Below, in pieces: positions 18,164-27,464 of a stretch of 42,277 bases of DNA. Numbering within the stretch: position 1 is the first letter of the stretch; every line of letters starts with the position of its first letter. Below the pieces are notes generated by a model that saw only the letters and a program-made list of their open reading frames with translations, searched no databases and was not told the DNA's origin. The stretch is from Bifidobacterium imperatoris. GTDB taxonomy: Bacteria > Actinomycetota > Actinomycetes > Actinomycetales > Bifidobacteriaceae. The stretch lies in the NCBI RefSeq assembly GCF_002860405.1, contig NZ_NMWV01000007.1, forward strand, positions 171 through 42,447. The letters run 5' to 3'. Made by a program: the position numbers and the translations under genes.

Positions 18164-19537
18164 GTGAATCAGGTACATGGCATCAAACGCGCGAATGCGG
18201 ACGCAAAGTACCATCAGATGACCGAACAGCCGATTCCCTCGCTGATTCTGACGCTGAGCGTGCCGGCGGTCGTCTCCAACCTGGTGACTACCGCCTACAA
18301 TCTGACCGATACGTTTTTCATTGGCCAGCTGGGTACCTCACAATCGGGTGCGATTGGCATCGCCTTCTCCATCATGACCGTACTGCAGGCGCTGGGTTTC
18401 TTCTGCGGCCAGGGTGCCGGTAATTCGCTCAGCCGCGAGCTCGGCAAGCGCGACATCGACCGCGCATCCAAATTGCTGGCCATTGGATTCGTGGCGGCAT
18501 TCAGCTTCGGTCTGCTCGTGGCCATCATCTGTCTGGCGACTCTGCGGCCTCTGGTCATGCTACTGGGATCCACTGCCACCATTGCCCCTTATGCCGTGCA
18601 ATATCTGACGCCGATCCTGGTGGCCGCACCTTGCGTATGCGGATCGTTCGCGCTGAACGGATTGCTGCGATACCAAGGGCAATCGGCATACGGCATGATC
18701 GGTCTGGTCACCGGTTCGTTGCTGAACTTCCTGTTGGCGCCACTGTTCATTTTTGTGCTTGACATGGGCATTTTCGGTGCCGGCCTCGCCACCGGCATCT
18801 GCCAGACGGTGAGCTTCATCATTCTTGTGGTGATGAGTGCGAAGTTTGGCGTGCTGAGGCTTTCGCTGCGCAACTTCAAACCGGATCCGCTGCTGTTGCG
18901 TGAGATTCTGGGCGGTGGTCTGCCATCGCTGATCCGCCAAAGTGCAGGTTCGATAGCCACCACATGCGTGAACATCGCCGCCAATCCGTTCGGTGACGCG
19001 GCCATCGCCGGCATGGCCATCGTGATGCGCATCATGCTCGGCGTCAATTCGGTGATCATCGGTCTCGGCCAAGGATTCCAGCCGGTATGCGGCTACAACT
19101 ATGGCGCCGGCAAGTTTGCGCGCGTGCGTGAAGGCTTCTGGTTCTGCGTCAAGCTATCGACCGCCGTGCTGGTGGTGCTTGGAGCGCTGATTTGGGTGAT
19201 TGCGCCACAGCTCGTAGAGATCTTCCGCTCCGACCCGGCCGTGGTGTCGGTAGGCGTTGCCGCGCTGCACTTCGAATGCCTGTCGGTGGCGCTGAACGGC
19301 GTGAACATGATGGGCAATATGATCAGTCAGACGCTTGGCAAAACCGGTATCGCCTCATTCCTCGCGGTCTGCCGCACGGGATTGTATTTGGCTCCGGTCG
19401 TGCTGATCTTGCCGCAATTCATGGGCGTCACTGGCGTGGAAGTGGCGCAAACGGTTTCCGATGTGCTGACGTTTATCACCACGGTGCCGTTTATGAGGTA
19501 TATCTTGCATAAGTTCCTCGCACAGAATCGCGTCTAG
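18164..19537 (+). CDS. MATE-family efflux transporter
   Basis: This protein of about 457 aa is a multidrug/toxin extruder, with 12 predicted helices in two MatE halves. Motifs include [20 protein letters not shown] at the start of the first half and [17 protein letters not shown] in the second. Transport would be driven by H+ or Na+. The start is uncertain: GTG 18164 has AGGAT 7 nt upstream, GTG 18137 is in frame, and ATG 18218 is also possible. A weak hairpin (18067-18084) lies between the UvrA2-like gene and this one. The next gene begins 28 nt after the stop, so an operon with the AEC carrier is likely. Confidence 0.85.
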   Translation: MNQVHGIKRANADAKYHQMTEQPIPSLILTLSVPAVVSNLVTTAYNLTDTFFIGQLGTSQSGAIGIAFSIMTVLQALGFFCGQGAGNSLSRELGKRDIDRASKLLAIGFVAAFSFGLLVAIICLATLRPLVMLLGSTATIAPYAVQYLTPILVAAPCVCGSFALNGLLRYQGQSAYGMIGLVTGSLLNFLLAPLFIFVLDMGIFGAGLATGICQTVSFIILVVMSAKFGVLRLSLRNFKPDPLLLREILGGGLPSLIRQSAGSIATTCVNIAANPFGDAAIAGMAIVMRIMLGVNSVIIGLGQGFQPVCGYNYGAGKFARVREGFWFCVKLSTAVLVVLGALIWVIAPQLVEIFRSDPAVVSVGVAALHFECLSVALNGVNMMGNMISQTLGKTGIASFLAVCRTGLYLAPVVLILPQFMGVTGVEVAQTVSDVLTFITTVPFMRYILHKFLAQNRV

Positions 19538-19565
19538 CGGTAAGTGTGTAAAGTAGGAGAGAGCA

Positions 19566-20597
19566 ATGGACCAATTTGGGGTAATGATCGGCCAACTGGT
19601 CGGCTTCTTCATCATGCTGATGGTGGGTTACGGCTGCGTGCGCCTGCGTTTTTACGGCAAGGTGGCATTGGATGGCATGTGCTCGCTGCTGCTTAACGTG
19701 CTGATTCCTGTGCTGGTGTTCTCCAATGCGGTGGACGGTACCGATCGCTCGCATCTTGCCGCCAATTGGGGTGTGATGCTGCTCACCGCGGTTATGTATG
19801 GGCTGTTGGTTCTTGTGTTTTGGGCGCTTGCCCATGTACTGCGACTCAAAGGTTCACGCAGTCACATATTCCAAGCATCCTTGATTTTCGGCAACGCTGG
19901 TTTTATTGGTATTCCACTGATTATGGCGCTGTTTCCCAAGGAAGGCGCGATTTATGTGGCGCTGATGTCCATTGTGGATCAGGCGCTGTTGTGGACGTAT
20001 GGCGTTTGGTTATGCGAACCGGTCAAAGAATCTAATGATGCGACGGCGACGCAATCAGCGGAATCCGTCGCTGCTGTGGGAGCTCGCAAAGCGTCGCGCC
20101 CCTCCATTGGCTCGAAAGTGATTTCCCTGCTGCGCCGCTTCATCAACCCGGCGTTCATCGGTGTGATGATTGCGCTTGCATTGATTCTTCTGGGTGTCAA
20201 AGTGCCAGCCATTATTTTGAAGCCGCTGCATACCATCGGCAATATGGCCACGCCAATGTCGCTGATTTATCTCGGTGGCCTGTTCGCACTGACCCGCTGG
20301 TGGAAGGTACTGCAGCGTTACGAGCTGTATGTGGGTCTTGTTGCCAAGATGATTGCGTTCCCGCTGGCTTTCTATGCGCTGCTTACCGCCGTTGTGACTG
20401 CGCTGCCGTTCGCCGTGCCGATCACGCATGACATGATGCTGATGATTACGGTGATTTCAGGCTTGCCGACGATGACCACCATTGCCATGTTCACTGGGCG
20501 CAAGGACAATATGCCCGAATATGCGGTGGGATTCGTGCTGGTCAGCACACTGTTCTCCCTGTGCTCGCTTGCCGTGGTTTCCGCGGTGGTGTTCTAG
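19566..20597 (+). CDS. AEC-family (auxin efflux carrier-like) transporter
   Basis: This 343-aa membrane protein has about 10 helices and a central cytoplasmic loop of about 35 residues (near 155-190) that is Ala/Ser/Thr-rich. Motifs typical of AEC carriers are present: LIFGNAGFIGIPL in the first half, with the unwound-helix GNAGF signature, and SGLPTMTTIAMF in the second. In bacteria these proteins move organic acids such as malate or amino-acid derivatives; the substrate here is unknown. AGGAGAG precedes ATG 19566. It is the last gene before a LacI regulator that has its own operator. Confidence 0.85.
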   Translation: MDQFGVMIGQLVGFFIMLMVGYGCVRLRFYGKVALDGMCSLLLNVLIPVLVFSNAVDGTDRSHLAANWGVMLLTAVMYGLLVLVFWALAHVLRLKGSRSHIFQASLIFGNAGFIGIPLIMALFPKEGAIYVALMSIVDQALLWTYGVWLCEPVKESNDATATQSAESVAAVGARKASRPSIGSKVISLLRRFINPAFIGVMIALALILLGVKVPAIILKPLHTIGNMATPMSLIYLGGLFALTRWWKVLQRYELYVGLVAKMIAFPLAFYALLTAVVTALPFAVPITHDMMLMITVISGLPTMTTIAMFTGRKDNMPEYAVGFVLVSTLFSLCSLAVVSAVVF

Positions 20598-20659
20598 CCT
20601 CGTGATGCTCCGCTCTCAGCCATTATTGGTGCTTTCGTTCGTTATCGACTACACTCATA

Positions 20660-20669
20660 GAAACGTTTC
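20660..20669. promoter_or_regulatory. GAAACGTTTC operator upstream of second LacI gene
   Basis: GAAACGTTTC is a perfect 10-bp palindrome with a central CG, the core of many LacI-family sites. It lies just downstream of a -10 candidate TACACT (20650-20655) with a weak -35 (TTGGTG, 20626-20631) and 28 bp before the regulator start. Autoregulation is likely. Confidence 0.5.
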
Positions 20670-20697
20670 GACTGCATATCGATGAGGAGGATGCGCA

Positions 20698-21708
20698 ATG
20701 GCGGGCATCAAAGATGTGGCGGCGCTGGCGGGAGTTTCGATTAGCACGGTCTCATATGTGATGAGTGGTAAGCGCTCGATTGGCGATGCGACTAAGAAGA
20801 AGGTACTTGCCGCCGCTAAAGAACTCGGCTACATGCCCAACGCGCAGGCAAGATTCCTGAGAGGAGAACCCACCAAGGTTCTGGCGTTGAGTTCCCCTAT
20901 TCACGAATACACGGATTATTCCAACTATGCGGTGTTCTTCTTCGCGCTTGCTATGCGTGCTAAGCGCTATGGGTATGACATTTTGCTGCTTATGCATGAG
21001 TATGGCGATCAGGAACTTTCACGCATTGCCTCCAGCGGCATGGTAGACGGTATTTTGCTGTTGGATGTATTGATGTGCGATGCTCGTGCCGATGTGGCGA
21101 AAACCCTGGACATACCAGTGGTGGCAGTGGGATATCCGAGCAATTCAGATGGTATTTATTCAGTGGATCTGGACTTCGAGCGCATGGGGCGCGAAGCCAT
21201 CGAAAAGGCGCATGCGCTTGGCCATCGACATGTATTGATTGCAGGTTCGGAACGCAATGCCTATGAGGATGGGTCGAATTATCTGGTTCGTTTCCGTGAT
21301 GCCGCCGTCAAAAAGGGTGATGATCTCGGTGTATCGGTGATGTTCAAACCATCTACCGGTTTTGGCCGCGATGACGTGAATTTGATGCTGGATGAGGCTT
21401 TCGCTGAAGATTCGGAGATTTCATTGATTATCTGTCAAACCAATGCCGCGCATATTTCCAATGTGCTGGCATGTTTGCAAGCCCGCGCAATCAAAGTGCC
21501 TGAGGATGTTTCCGTACTTGCCGCATGCACGTACGGCTTAGGTTCCCTGCCCAAGCGTGTTGATGAAATGCCGATGATGCCGAATGAAACATGCTCGCGA
21601 GCCGTTGACCTCATGATGGAAGTGTTGGAGGGCAAACGCAGTGACGTGGGCCATGTGGAATTGCTGCCTTCGCGGTATCAAGCGCGAGGCACGGTGACCG
21701 CACACTGA
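20698..21708 (+). CDS. LacI-family transcriptional regulator
   Basis: This 336-aa repressor has the N-terminal HTH IKDVAALAGVSISTVSYVMS and the sequence LGYMPNAQARFLRGE leading into the sensor domain. The sensor domain is less conserved than in the other two LacI proteins of the window. It ends near LPSRYQARGTV. ATG 20698 has GAGGAGG upstream. Target genes are not obvious: the upstream AEC carrier gene is on the same strand and the downstream ileS has its own riboswitch. It may act elsewhere or on the transporter genes. Confidence 0.88.
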   Translation: MAGIKDVAALAGVSISTVSYVMSGKRSIGDATKKKVLAAAKELGYMPNAQARFLRGEPTKVLALSSPIHEYTDYSNYAVFFFALAMRAKRYGYDILLLMHEYGDQELSRIASSGMVDGILLLDVLMCDARADVAKTLDIPVVAVGYPSNSDGIYSVDLDFERMGREAIEKAHALGHRHVLIAGSERNAYEDGSNYLVRFRDAAVKKGDDLGVSVMFKPSTGFGRDDVNLMLDEAFAEDSEISLIICQTNAAHISNVLACLQARAIKVPEDVSVLAACTYGLGSLPKRVDEMPMMPNETCSRAVDLMMEVLEGKRSDVGHVELLPSRYQARGTVTAH

Positions 21709-21739
21709 AACATAACAGTGATGACGTATCCGTTGTTTA

Positions 21740-21757
21740 TCTCGTAGTCATACGAGA
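21740..21757 (+). terminator. short stem-loop after LacI gene
   Basis: TCTCGTA-GTCA-TACGAGA is a 7-bp perfect stem followed by atcattt. It could be a weak terminator upstream of the ileS leader, or an operator. The promoter of the leader was not identified; TACGAT at 21780-21785 is a possible -10 without a good -35. Confidence 0.4.
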
Positions 21758-21789
21758 ATCATTTGGCGTTGCGGCGTGCTACGATGTGC

Positions 21790-22066
21790 ACCGTTGTTAG
21801 GCGTTGATCCGTTATCAGCGGGGAGTCTTCGGAAGAACAGCAGGTGCGGCCGGATGTGATGGCTGAAGCTGCTCAGTAGAACCGACGGGTTCGGCCCGAA
21901 ATAGCCGAACACAAGCGATCGCACGATCGTCAGCAATAGATTGGGTTTCTTATCTGATTTATTGCTGTGATGGTGGCGATAAGCGAGGTGGTACCGCGGT
22001 GCGGGGCGCAACAATAGCGTTCATCATCGTCCTCGTAGGCAGGAATGGTTGGAATGAAACCATTCC
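21790..22066 (+). promoter_or_regulatory. T-box riboswitch of ileS
   Basis: The T-box core AGGTGGTACCGCGG is at 21986-21999. Stem III is CAGCAATA (21931-21938) with TATTGCTG (21960-21967). A stem II-type fold is formed by GTTCGGC (21889-21895) with GCCGAAC (21904-21910), overlapping a possible cggg/cccg pairing. CGAGG (21984-21988) can pair with CCTCG (22031-22035) to close the antiterminator or antisequestrator. A 9-bp hairpin GGAATGGTT/AACCATTCC (22042-22050 with 22058-22066) follows, without a U-tract. T-boxes sense uncharged tRNA; actinobacterial ileS T-boxes typically control translation. I could not assign the specifier codon with certainty (ATC at 21807-21809 is one candidate). Confidence 0.85.
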
Positions 22067-22083
22067 GGGCGGAACAATGGCTG

Positions 22084-22128
22084 TTCCCGAACTGCGAGGG
22101 TTGCCGCTGGCGCCATCGCAAACGGGAA
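22084..22128 (+). other. stem-loop in the ileS leader
   Basis: TTCCCG (22084-22089) pairs with CGGGAA (22123-22128), and TGCGA (22093-22097) with TCGCA (22116-22120). The structure lies between the T-box and the ileS ribosome-binding site at 22200-22204. It has no U-tract and may be part of the control of translation. Confidence 0.5.
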
Positions 22129-22211
22129 TCATGCTGATTTGATTCATTGCTCGGAATTTTCATCGCAGCCGCTCCTGCAAGGACCAACACAGTATTACTA
22201 GGAGATTTACG

Positions 22212-25200
22212 GTGAGCGAAAACGTATATCCCAAGGCGAACGAGGGCGGCGAAACCGCACACGTAGCGCCAAACCCAAGCTTCCCCAACATGGAGCAAAC
22301 CGTTCTCGACTACTGGGATAAGGACGATACCTTCCAGAAGTCCGTGGAACGCAACCCTTCCGGCGACCACTCCCAGAACGAATTCGTGTTCTTCGATGGC
22401 CCGCCGTTCGCCAACGGTCTGCCGCACTACGGCCACCTGCTGACCGGTTACGCCAAGGACGTGATTCCGCGTTACCAGACCATGAAGGGCCGCAAGGTCA
22501 ACCGCGTCTTCGGCTGGGATACCCACGGTCTGCCGGCAGAGCTCGAAGCGCAGAAGGAACTCGGCATCGACTCCGTCGATCAGATCGAGAAGATGGGCAT
22601 CGATAAGTTCAACGATGCCTGCCGCGCATCCGTTCTGAAGTACACGCACGAATGGCAGGACTACGTGCACCGTCAGGCTCGCTGGGTGGACTTCGAACAC
22701 GGCTACAAGACCTTGAACATTCCATACATGGAATCCGTGATGTGGGCATTCAAGCAGCTGTACGACAAGGGGCTGGCTTACCAGGGCTACCGCGTGCTGC
22801 CGTACTGCCCGAAGGATCGCACGCCGCTTTCCGCCCACGAGCTTCGCATGGATGCCGACGTCTACCAGGATCGTCAGGACACCACCGTCTCCGTGGCCGT
22901 TAAGCTGCGCGATGAAGACGCCTACGCCGTCTTCTGGACCACCACCCCGTGGACCGTGCCCACCAACTTCGCCATCGTGGTCGGTGCCGACATCGATTAC
23001 GTGGAAGTCCAGCCGACCGAAGGCAAGTTCGCCGGCAAGAAGTTCTACCTCGGCAAGGACCTGCTGCCGCACTACACCAAGGAACTTGGCGAGAACTACG
23101 AAGTCGTGCGTGAGCTCAAGGGCTCCGAACTGGCCGGCCGCCGCTACTGGCCGGTGTTCCCATACTTCGCCGGTGAGAAGGCCGAGACCGAAGGCAATGT
23201 GCCCGGTCCGAACGGCTACACCATCTTCACCGCCGATTACGTCGACACCGTTGAAGGTACCGGCCTCGTGCATCAGGCACCTTACGGCGAAGACGATATG
23301 AACACGCTCAACGCCAAGGGCATCAAGAGCACCGACGTGCTCGATGCAGGCTGCCGCTTCACCTCCCAGTGCCCGGAATACGAAGGCATGTTCGTGTTCG
23401 ACGCCAACCTGCCGATCTTGCGCAATCTGCGTGCCGGTGACGGTCCGCTCGCTCAGATCGATGAGGACAAGCGCGCCATCCTCTTCCAGGAGAAGAGCTA
23501 CGTGCACTCCTACCCGCACTGCTGGCGTTGCGCCACCCCGCTGATCTACAAGCCGGTGAGCTCCTGGTTCGTTTCCGTGACCAAGATCAAGCCGCGCCTG
23601 CTGGAGCTCAACCAGCAGATCAACTGGATTCCGGAGAACGTGAAGGACGGCCAGTTTGGCAAGTGGCTCGCCAACGCCCGTGACTGGTCCATCTCCCGTA
23701 ACCGCTTCTGGGGCTCCCCGATCCCGGTGTGGGTTTCCGACGATCCGAAGTACCCGCGTGTGGACGTCTACGGTTCTCTCGAAGAGCTGAAGAACGATTT
23801 CGGCGACTATCCGCGCGACAAGGACGGCAACATCAACATGCACCGTCCGTGGATCGACGATCTGACGCGCCCGAACCCGGATGACCCGACCGGCAAGTCC
23901 ACGATGCGCCGCATTCCGGATGTGCTCGACTGCTGGTTCGAGTCTGGCTCCATGTCCTTCGCGCAGTTCCACTACCCGTTCGAAAACAAGGAGAAGTTCG
24001 AGCAGCACTTCCCGGCCGACTACATCGTCGAATACATCGGCCAGACCCGTGGCTGGTTCTACCTGTTGCACGTCATGGCCACCGCACTGTTCGATCGTCC
24101 GGCATTCAAGAACGTGATCTGCCACGGCATCGTGCTTGGCTCCGATGGCCAGAAGATGTCTAAGCACTTGCGCAACTACCCGGATGTGAACGGCGTGTTC
24201 GACAAGTACGGTTCCGACGCCATGCGCTGGTTCCTCATGTCTTCGCCGATCCTGCGCGGCGGCAACCTGATCGTCACCGCAGAAGGCATCCGCGACACGG
24301 TTCGCCAGGTCATGCTGCCGGTGTGGAGCTCCTATTACTTCTTCACGCTGTACGCCAACGCAGCCAATGGCGGCAAGGGCTTTGACGCCCGTCACCTCAA
24401 CGCTGATGAGGTCGCCGGTCTGCCGGAAATGGACCGCTACCTGCTGGCCCGTACTCGTCGCCTGGTCGAGAAGGTGGAGAAGTCGCTCAATGAGTTCGCC
24501 ATCTCCGATGCCTGCGATGCAGCCTCCGACTTCATCGACGTGCTGACCAACTGGTACATCCGCAACACTCGTGACCGCTTCTGGAACGAGGACGCGAACG
24601 CGTTCAACACCCTGTACACCGTGCTTGAGGTGTTCATGCGCGTGCTCGCCCCGCTCGCTCCGATGGAAGCCGAATCCGTATGGCGCGGCCTCACCGGTGG
24701 CGAATCCGTGCACCTGGCTGACTGGCCGTTCGTCGTGGACGAGAAGACCGGCGAAGCCACCGAACTCGGCCGCGTGCTGGTCGATGATCCGAAGCTGGTC
24801 AATGCTATGGAGAAGGTGCGCGAAGTTGTCTCCGGCACCCTGTCCCTGCGCAAGGCCTCCCAGATTCGTGTGCGCCAGCCGCTCTCCAAGCTCACCGTTG
24901 TGGTCGAGGACGTGGACGACGTGCGCGCTTATGCAGAGGTGCTGAAGTCCGAGCTTAACGTGAAGGACATCGAGTTCTGCACGATGGAGGATGCCGGCTC
25001 TCAGGGGCTCAAGATCGTGCACCAGCTCAAGGTCAACGCCCGTGCCGCCGGCCCGCGCTTGGGCAAGCAGGTGCAGTTCGCCATCAAGGCTTCCAAGACC
25101 GGTGCCTGGCATGTGAATGCCTCCGGCGCTCCGGTGGTGGAAACTCCGAACGGCGAGGTTGCTCTGGTGGAAGGCGAATACGAGCTCATCAACCGCGTGG

Positions 25201-25517
25201 AGGAGGAGAACGCTGCCGAGGCCGCCGCTTCCGTGTCCGCAGCACTGCCGACCGGTGGCTTCGTGATTCTCGATACCGCGCTGACTGATGATCTGCTGGC
25301 CGAAGGCTACGCTCGCGATGCCATCCGTGCTGTGCAGGATGCCCGTAAGGACGCTGGTCTGGAGATTTCCGACCGTATCGCCCTGACGCTCACCGTGCCG
25401 GTTGCCGATGTGGCCAAGGTTGAGCAGTTCAAGGATCTCATCGCTCACGAGACCCTCGCCACTTCCTTGGAAGTCAAGGAAGGTGCCGAGCTCGCCGTGG
25501 AGGTGAAGAAGGCCTGA
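22212..25517 (+). CDS. ileS: isoleucyl-tRNA synthetase, eukaryote-like type (IleRS2)
   Basis: This 1101-aa class I synthetase charges tRNA-Ile. The HIGH motif is HYGH (72-75) in GLPHYGHLLTGYAKD and the KMSKS motif is KMSKH (648-652) in GQKMSKHLRNYPD. Both contexts fit the longer, eukaryote-like IleRS2 group rather than the ~940-aa E. coli type. The editing domain, the WDTHGLP segment and a long C-terminal extension are present. IleRS2 enzymes are generally mupirocin-resistant, and bifidobacteria are known to be intrinsically resistant. The start is GTG 22212 with AGGAG at 22200-22204. It is controlled by the T-box upstream and ends in its own terminator. Confidence 0.96.
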   Translation: MSENVYPKANEGGETAHVAPNPSFPNMEQTVLDYWDKDDTFQKSVERNPSGDHSQNEFVFFDGPPFANGLPHYGHLLTGYAKDVIPRYQTMKGRKVNRVFGWDTHGLPAELEAQKELGIDSVDQIEKMGIDKFNDACRASVLKYTHEWQDYVHRQARWVDFEHGYKTLNIPYMESVMWAFKQLYDKGLAYQGYRVLPYCPKDRTPLSAHELRMDADVYQDRQDTTVSVAVKLRDEDAYAVFWTTTPWTVPTNFAIVVGADIDYVEVQPTEGKFAGKKFYLGKDLLPHYTKELGENYEVVRELKGSELAGRRYWPVFPYFAGEKAETEGNVPGPNGYTIFTADYVDTVEGTGLVHQAPYGEDDMNTLNAKGIKSTDVLDAGCRFTSQCPEYEGMFVFDANLPILRNLRAGDGPLAQIDEDKRAILFQEKSYVHSYPHCWRCATPLIYKPVSSWFVSVTKIKPRLLELNQQINWIPENVKDGQFGKWLANARDWSISRNRFWGSPIPVWVSDDPKYPRVDVYGSLEELKNDFGDYPRDKDGNINMHRPWIDDLTRPNPDDPTGKSTMRRIPDVLDCWFESGSMSFAQFHYPFENKEKFEQHFPADYIVEYIGQTRGWFYLLHVMATALFDRPAFKNVICHGIVLGSDGQKMSKHLRNYPDVNGVFDKYGSDAMRWFLMSSPILRGGNLIVTAEGIRDTVRQVMLPVWSSYYFFTLYANAANGGKGFDARHLNADEVAGLPEMDRYLLARTRRLVEKVEKSLNEFAISDACDAASDFIDVLTNWYIRNTRDRFWNEDANAFNTLYTVLEVFMRVLAPLAPMEAESVWRGLTGGESVHLADWPFVVDEKTGEATELGRVLVDDPKLVNAMEKVREVVSGTLSLRKASQIRVRQPLSKLTVVVEDVDDVRAYAEVLKSELNVKDIEFCTMEDAGSQGLKIVHQLKVNARAAGPRLGKQVQFAIKASKTGAWHVNASGAPVVETPNGEVALVEGEYELINRVEEENAAEAAASVSAALPTGGFVILDTALTDDLLAEGYARDAIRAVQDARKDAGLEISDRIALTLTVPVADVAKVEQFKDLIAHETLATSLEVKEGAELAVEVKKA

Positions 25518-25574
25518 ATGATGCGGTAATCGCAGGTTGATTGGAATCTTGGATCACATCATCCTGTGATAGAT

Positions 25575-25622
25575 AAACAAGGCTGAGTCGTGAAAACGGC
25601 TCAGCCTTGTTTGTATTTCTTG
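25575..25622 (+). terminator. intrinsic terminator after ileS
   Basis: AAACAAGGCTGAG pairs with CTCAGCCTTGTTT around a short loop, followed by gtatttctt. This is a strong stem with U-rich tail about 60 nt after the ileS stop. Confidence 0.85.
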
Positions 25623-25658
25623 AGTTGTTCGATTGTTGTGCGGTGGAGACCGGAGGGA

Positions 25659-25936
25659 ATCGAAATGATTCGAAATAATTGGTTTGAATGTGCCCGCATT
25701 CGTTGGTGAGTGACTGCAGCGTCTGTGATTCAAAGATTGATGCCGAGGTGAGGTGTGCGAAGGAGCCCTTATTTTGTAAGGAAAATAAACATTTATGAAG
25801 TGAACGTTATCATTGCAGCGTGAACGTTCACATTGTTCATTCGTTGAATTAATTTATCGAAATCAATCGAAATAATTTGCGGGCGATGTTATCAATCCGT
25901 TATCTTAATTACTGAAAACATTCGAATCGTTTCGAA
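25659..25936 (+). promoter_or_regulatory. regulatory region of sugar locus A: promoter, operators, direct repeat
   Basis: This AT-rich gap before the binding-protein gene holds no coding sequence. A probable promoter is TTGCGG (25877-25882), 17 nt, TTATCT (25900-25905). TTCGAA-TCGT-TTCGAA (25921-25936), a LacI-like palindrome with central CG, covers the early transcript. Upstream are GTGAACGTTATC (25800-25811) and the palindrome GTGAACGTTCAC (25820-25831). A 22-nt stretch rich in ATCGAAAT is repeated at 25659-25680 and 25856-25877 with 20 matches. Several regulator sites are thus likely, probably for LacI proteins. Confidence 0.6.
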
Positions 25937-25974
25937 GCTTTTCAATCAGTAATGGCGCTGAATAAGGAGACAAG

Positions 25975-27282
25975 ATGAAAGCTACCCGCAAATTCGTTGC
26001 TGCAGCTCTCGCAGTAGCCACCATGATTGGCATGGCCGGCTGCGGTGGCGGTGAAACCGCCCAGGAGGAGAACCCAACCTCCATCAAGATTTGGCACTAT
26101 GAGGAAGACAACGGCGCTCAGGGCAAGGCTTGGGCCAAGGCTATGGAAATCTTCGAAAAGGAGACCGGCGTCAAGGTCGAGTTCGAGAAGAAGTCCTTCG
26201 AGCAGATTCGCCAGAACGCTTCCCAGATTCTGAACTCCGACGAAGCCCCTGATGTTATGGAATACAACAAGGGCAACGCTACCGCCGGCCTGCTTGCCAG
26301 CCAGGGCCTGCTGAGCAACCTGAACGATTACGTCTCTAAGTACAACTGGGATAAGAAGGTCTCCGGCTCCCTCGCCGACACCGGCAAGTACAACGAGCAG
26401 GGCATCATGGGCTCCGGCGACTGGTACGGCATCACCAACTACGGTGAAGACATCGTCATGTACTACAACAAGGACATGTTCGACAAGTACGGCATCGAAA
26501 TCCCGACCACTATGGACGAGCTCGAAGACGCCATGCAGAAGTTCGTGGATGCCGGCGTGACCCCGCTTTCCGAAGGTGTGGCCGAATACCCGCTGCAGCA
26601 CCTGTGGTGGCAGCTGGTTCTGCAGAAGGCCTCCGACAAGTTCCTCAAGGCCTACGAGATGTACGACGGTGACGTCGACTGGCAGGGCGAAGCAACCACC
26701 TACGCCACCAAGACCATCAAGGATTGGGTCGACAAGGGCTACATTTCCAAGGATTCCACTGGTCTGAAGGCCGAGGATGCCGGCCAGAACTTCATCAAGG
26801 GCAGCTACCCGATGTTCTTCTCCGGCACCTGGTGGTTCGGCCGCTTCCAGTCCGACATGGCTGACACCAACTGGACCTTCTCCCTGTTCCCTGAATCCAA
26901 GAAGGTCGTCGGCTCCTCCGGCAACATCTGGGTCATTCCTGAGAACTCTAAGCGCAAGGATCTCGCTGCCAAGTTCATCGACATCACGCTGAGCGAAGAA
27001 GTCCAGAACCTGATGGGCAACTCCGGTGGTCTGCCGATCGCCGCTGATCCGGACAAGATCACCGACGAGAAGACCAAGGAACTCATCACCTCCTTCAACG
27101 GCGTGCTGAAGGATAACGCCCTCGGCTTCTACCCGGATTGGCCGACCTCCACCTTCTACGACGAGCTCAACTCCTCGCTGCAGGAACTGGTCAACGGCAC
27201 CTCCGATGTCAAGACCGTGCTCGGCCAGATGGAAGACAACTACAACAAGGGTGTCGAAGCCGCTGGCGTAAAGCAGCAGTAA
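25975..27282 (+). CDS. ABC sugar transporter, substrate-binding lipoprotein (locus A)
   Basis: This 435-aa family 1 extracellular solute-binding protein begins with a signal peptide and a lipobox ending at Cys23 (GMAGC), so it is lipid-anchored outside the membrane. The mature part shows CUT1-type motifs, for example IKIWHYEEDNGAQGKAW near the start, YYNKDMFDKYGIEIPTTMDE, and aromatic residues (WWQL, GTWWFGRF) that commonly stack on sugars. AAGGAG lies before ATG 25975. A strong hairpin separates it from the two permease genes. The likely ligand is a plant-derived oligosaccharide, judged only from the neighbouring alpha-xylosidase and beta-glucosidase. Confidence 0.92.
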   Translation: MKATRKFVAAALAVATMIGMAGCGGGETAQEENPTSIKIWHYEEDNGAQGKAWAKAMEIFEKETGVKVEFEKKSFEQIRQNASQILNSDEAPDVMEYNKGNATAGLLASQGLLSNLNDYVSKYNWDKKVSGSLADTGKYNEQGIMGSGDWYGITNYGEDIVMYYNKDMFDKYGIEIPTTMDELEDAMQKFVDAGVTPLSEGVAEYPLQHLWWQLVLQKASDKFLKAYEMYDGDVDWQGEATTYATKTIKDWVDKGYISKDSTGLKAEDAGQNFIKGSYPMFFSGTWWFGRFQSDMADTNWTFSLFPESKKVVGSSGNIWVIPENSKRKDLAAKFIDITLSEEVQNLMGNSGGLPIAADPDKITDEKTKELITSFNGVLKDNALGFYPDWPTSTFYDELNSSLQELVNGTSDVKTVLGQMEDNYNKGVEAAGVKQQ

Positions 27283-27309
27283 ACGTATCTTCCTCCTCCG
27301 ATAAATTCA

Positions 27310-27370
27310 GGGTTTGCCGGTTTTCCTCCAAAATCCTAACCGGCAAACCCGCCCTTTATTTTTGTTTTTT
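27310..27370 (+). terminator. intercistronic hairpin with U-tract, locus A
   Basis: GGGTTTGCCGGTT (27310-27322) pairs perfectly with AACCGGCAAACCC (27338-27350), followed by gccctttatttttgtttttt. It looks like a partial terminator that leaves the binding protein mRNA in excess over the permease mRNA, as in other binding-protein operons. Confidence 0.75.
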
Positions 27371-27464
27371 CCTTAGGCTTGGCGTGAGCCTACCCAAAAT
27401 CAAGCCACTCGCACATCGCAGTGCCGAATTCCAATACCAATGACGTTAACGGAAGTGAGCCGTT

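Noticed and set aside
21930..25448. 1172-codon open frame antisense to ileS and its T-box leader
   Set aside because: Same codon-bias shadow; it crosses a structured RNA and the well-supported ileS gene.
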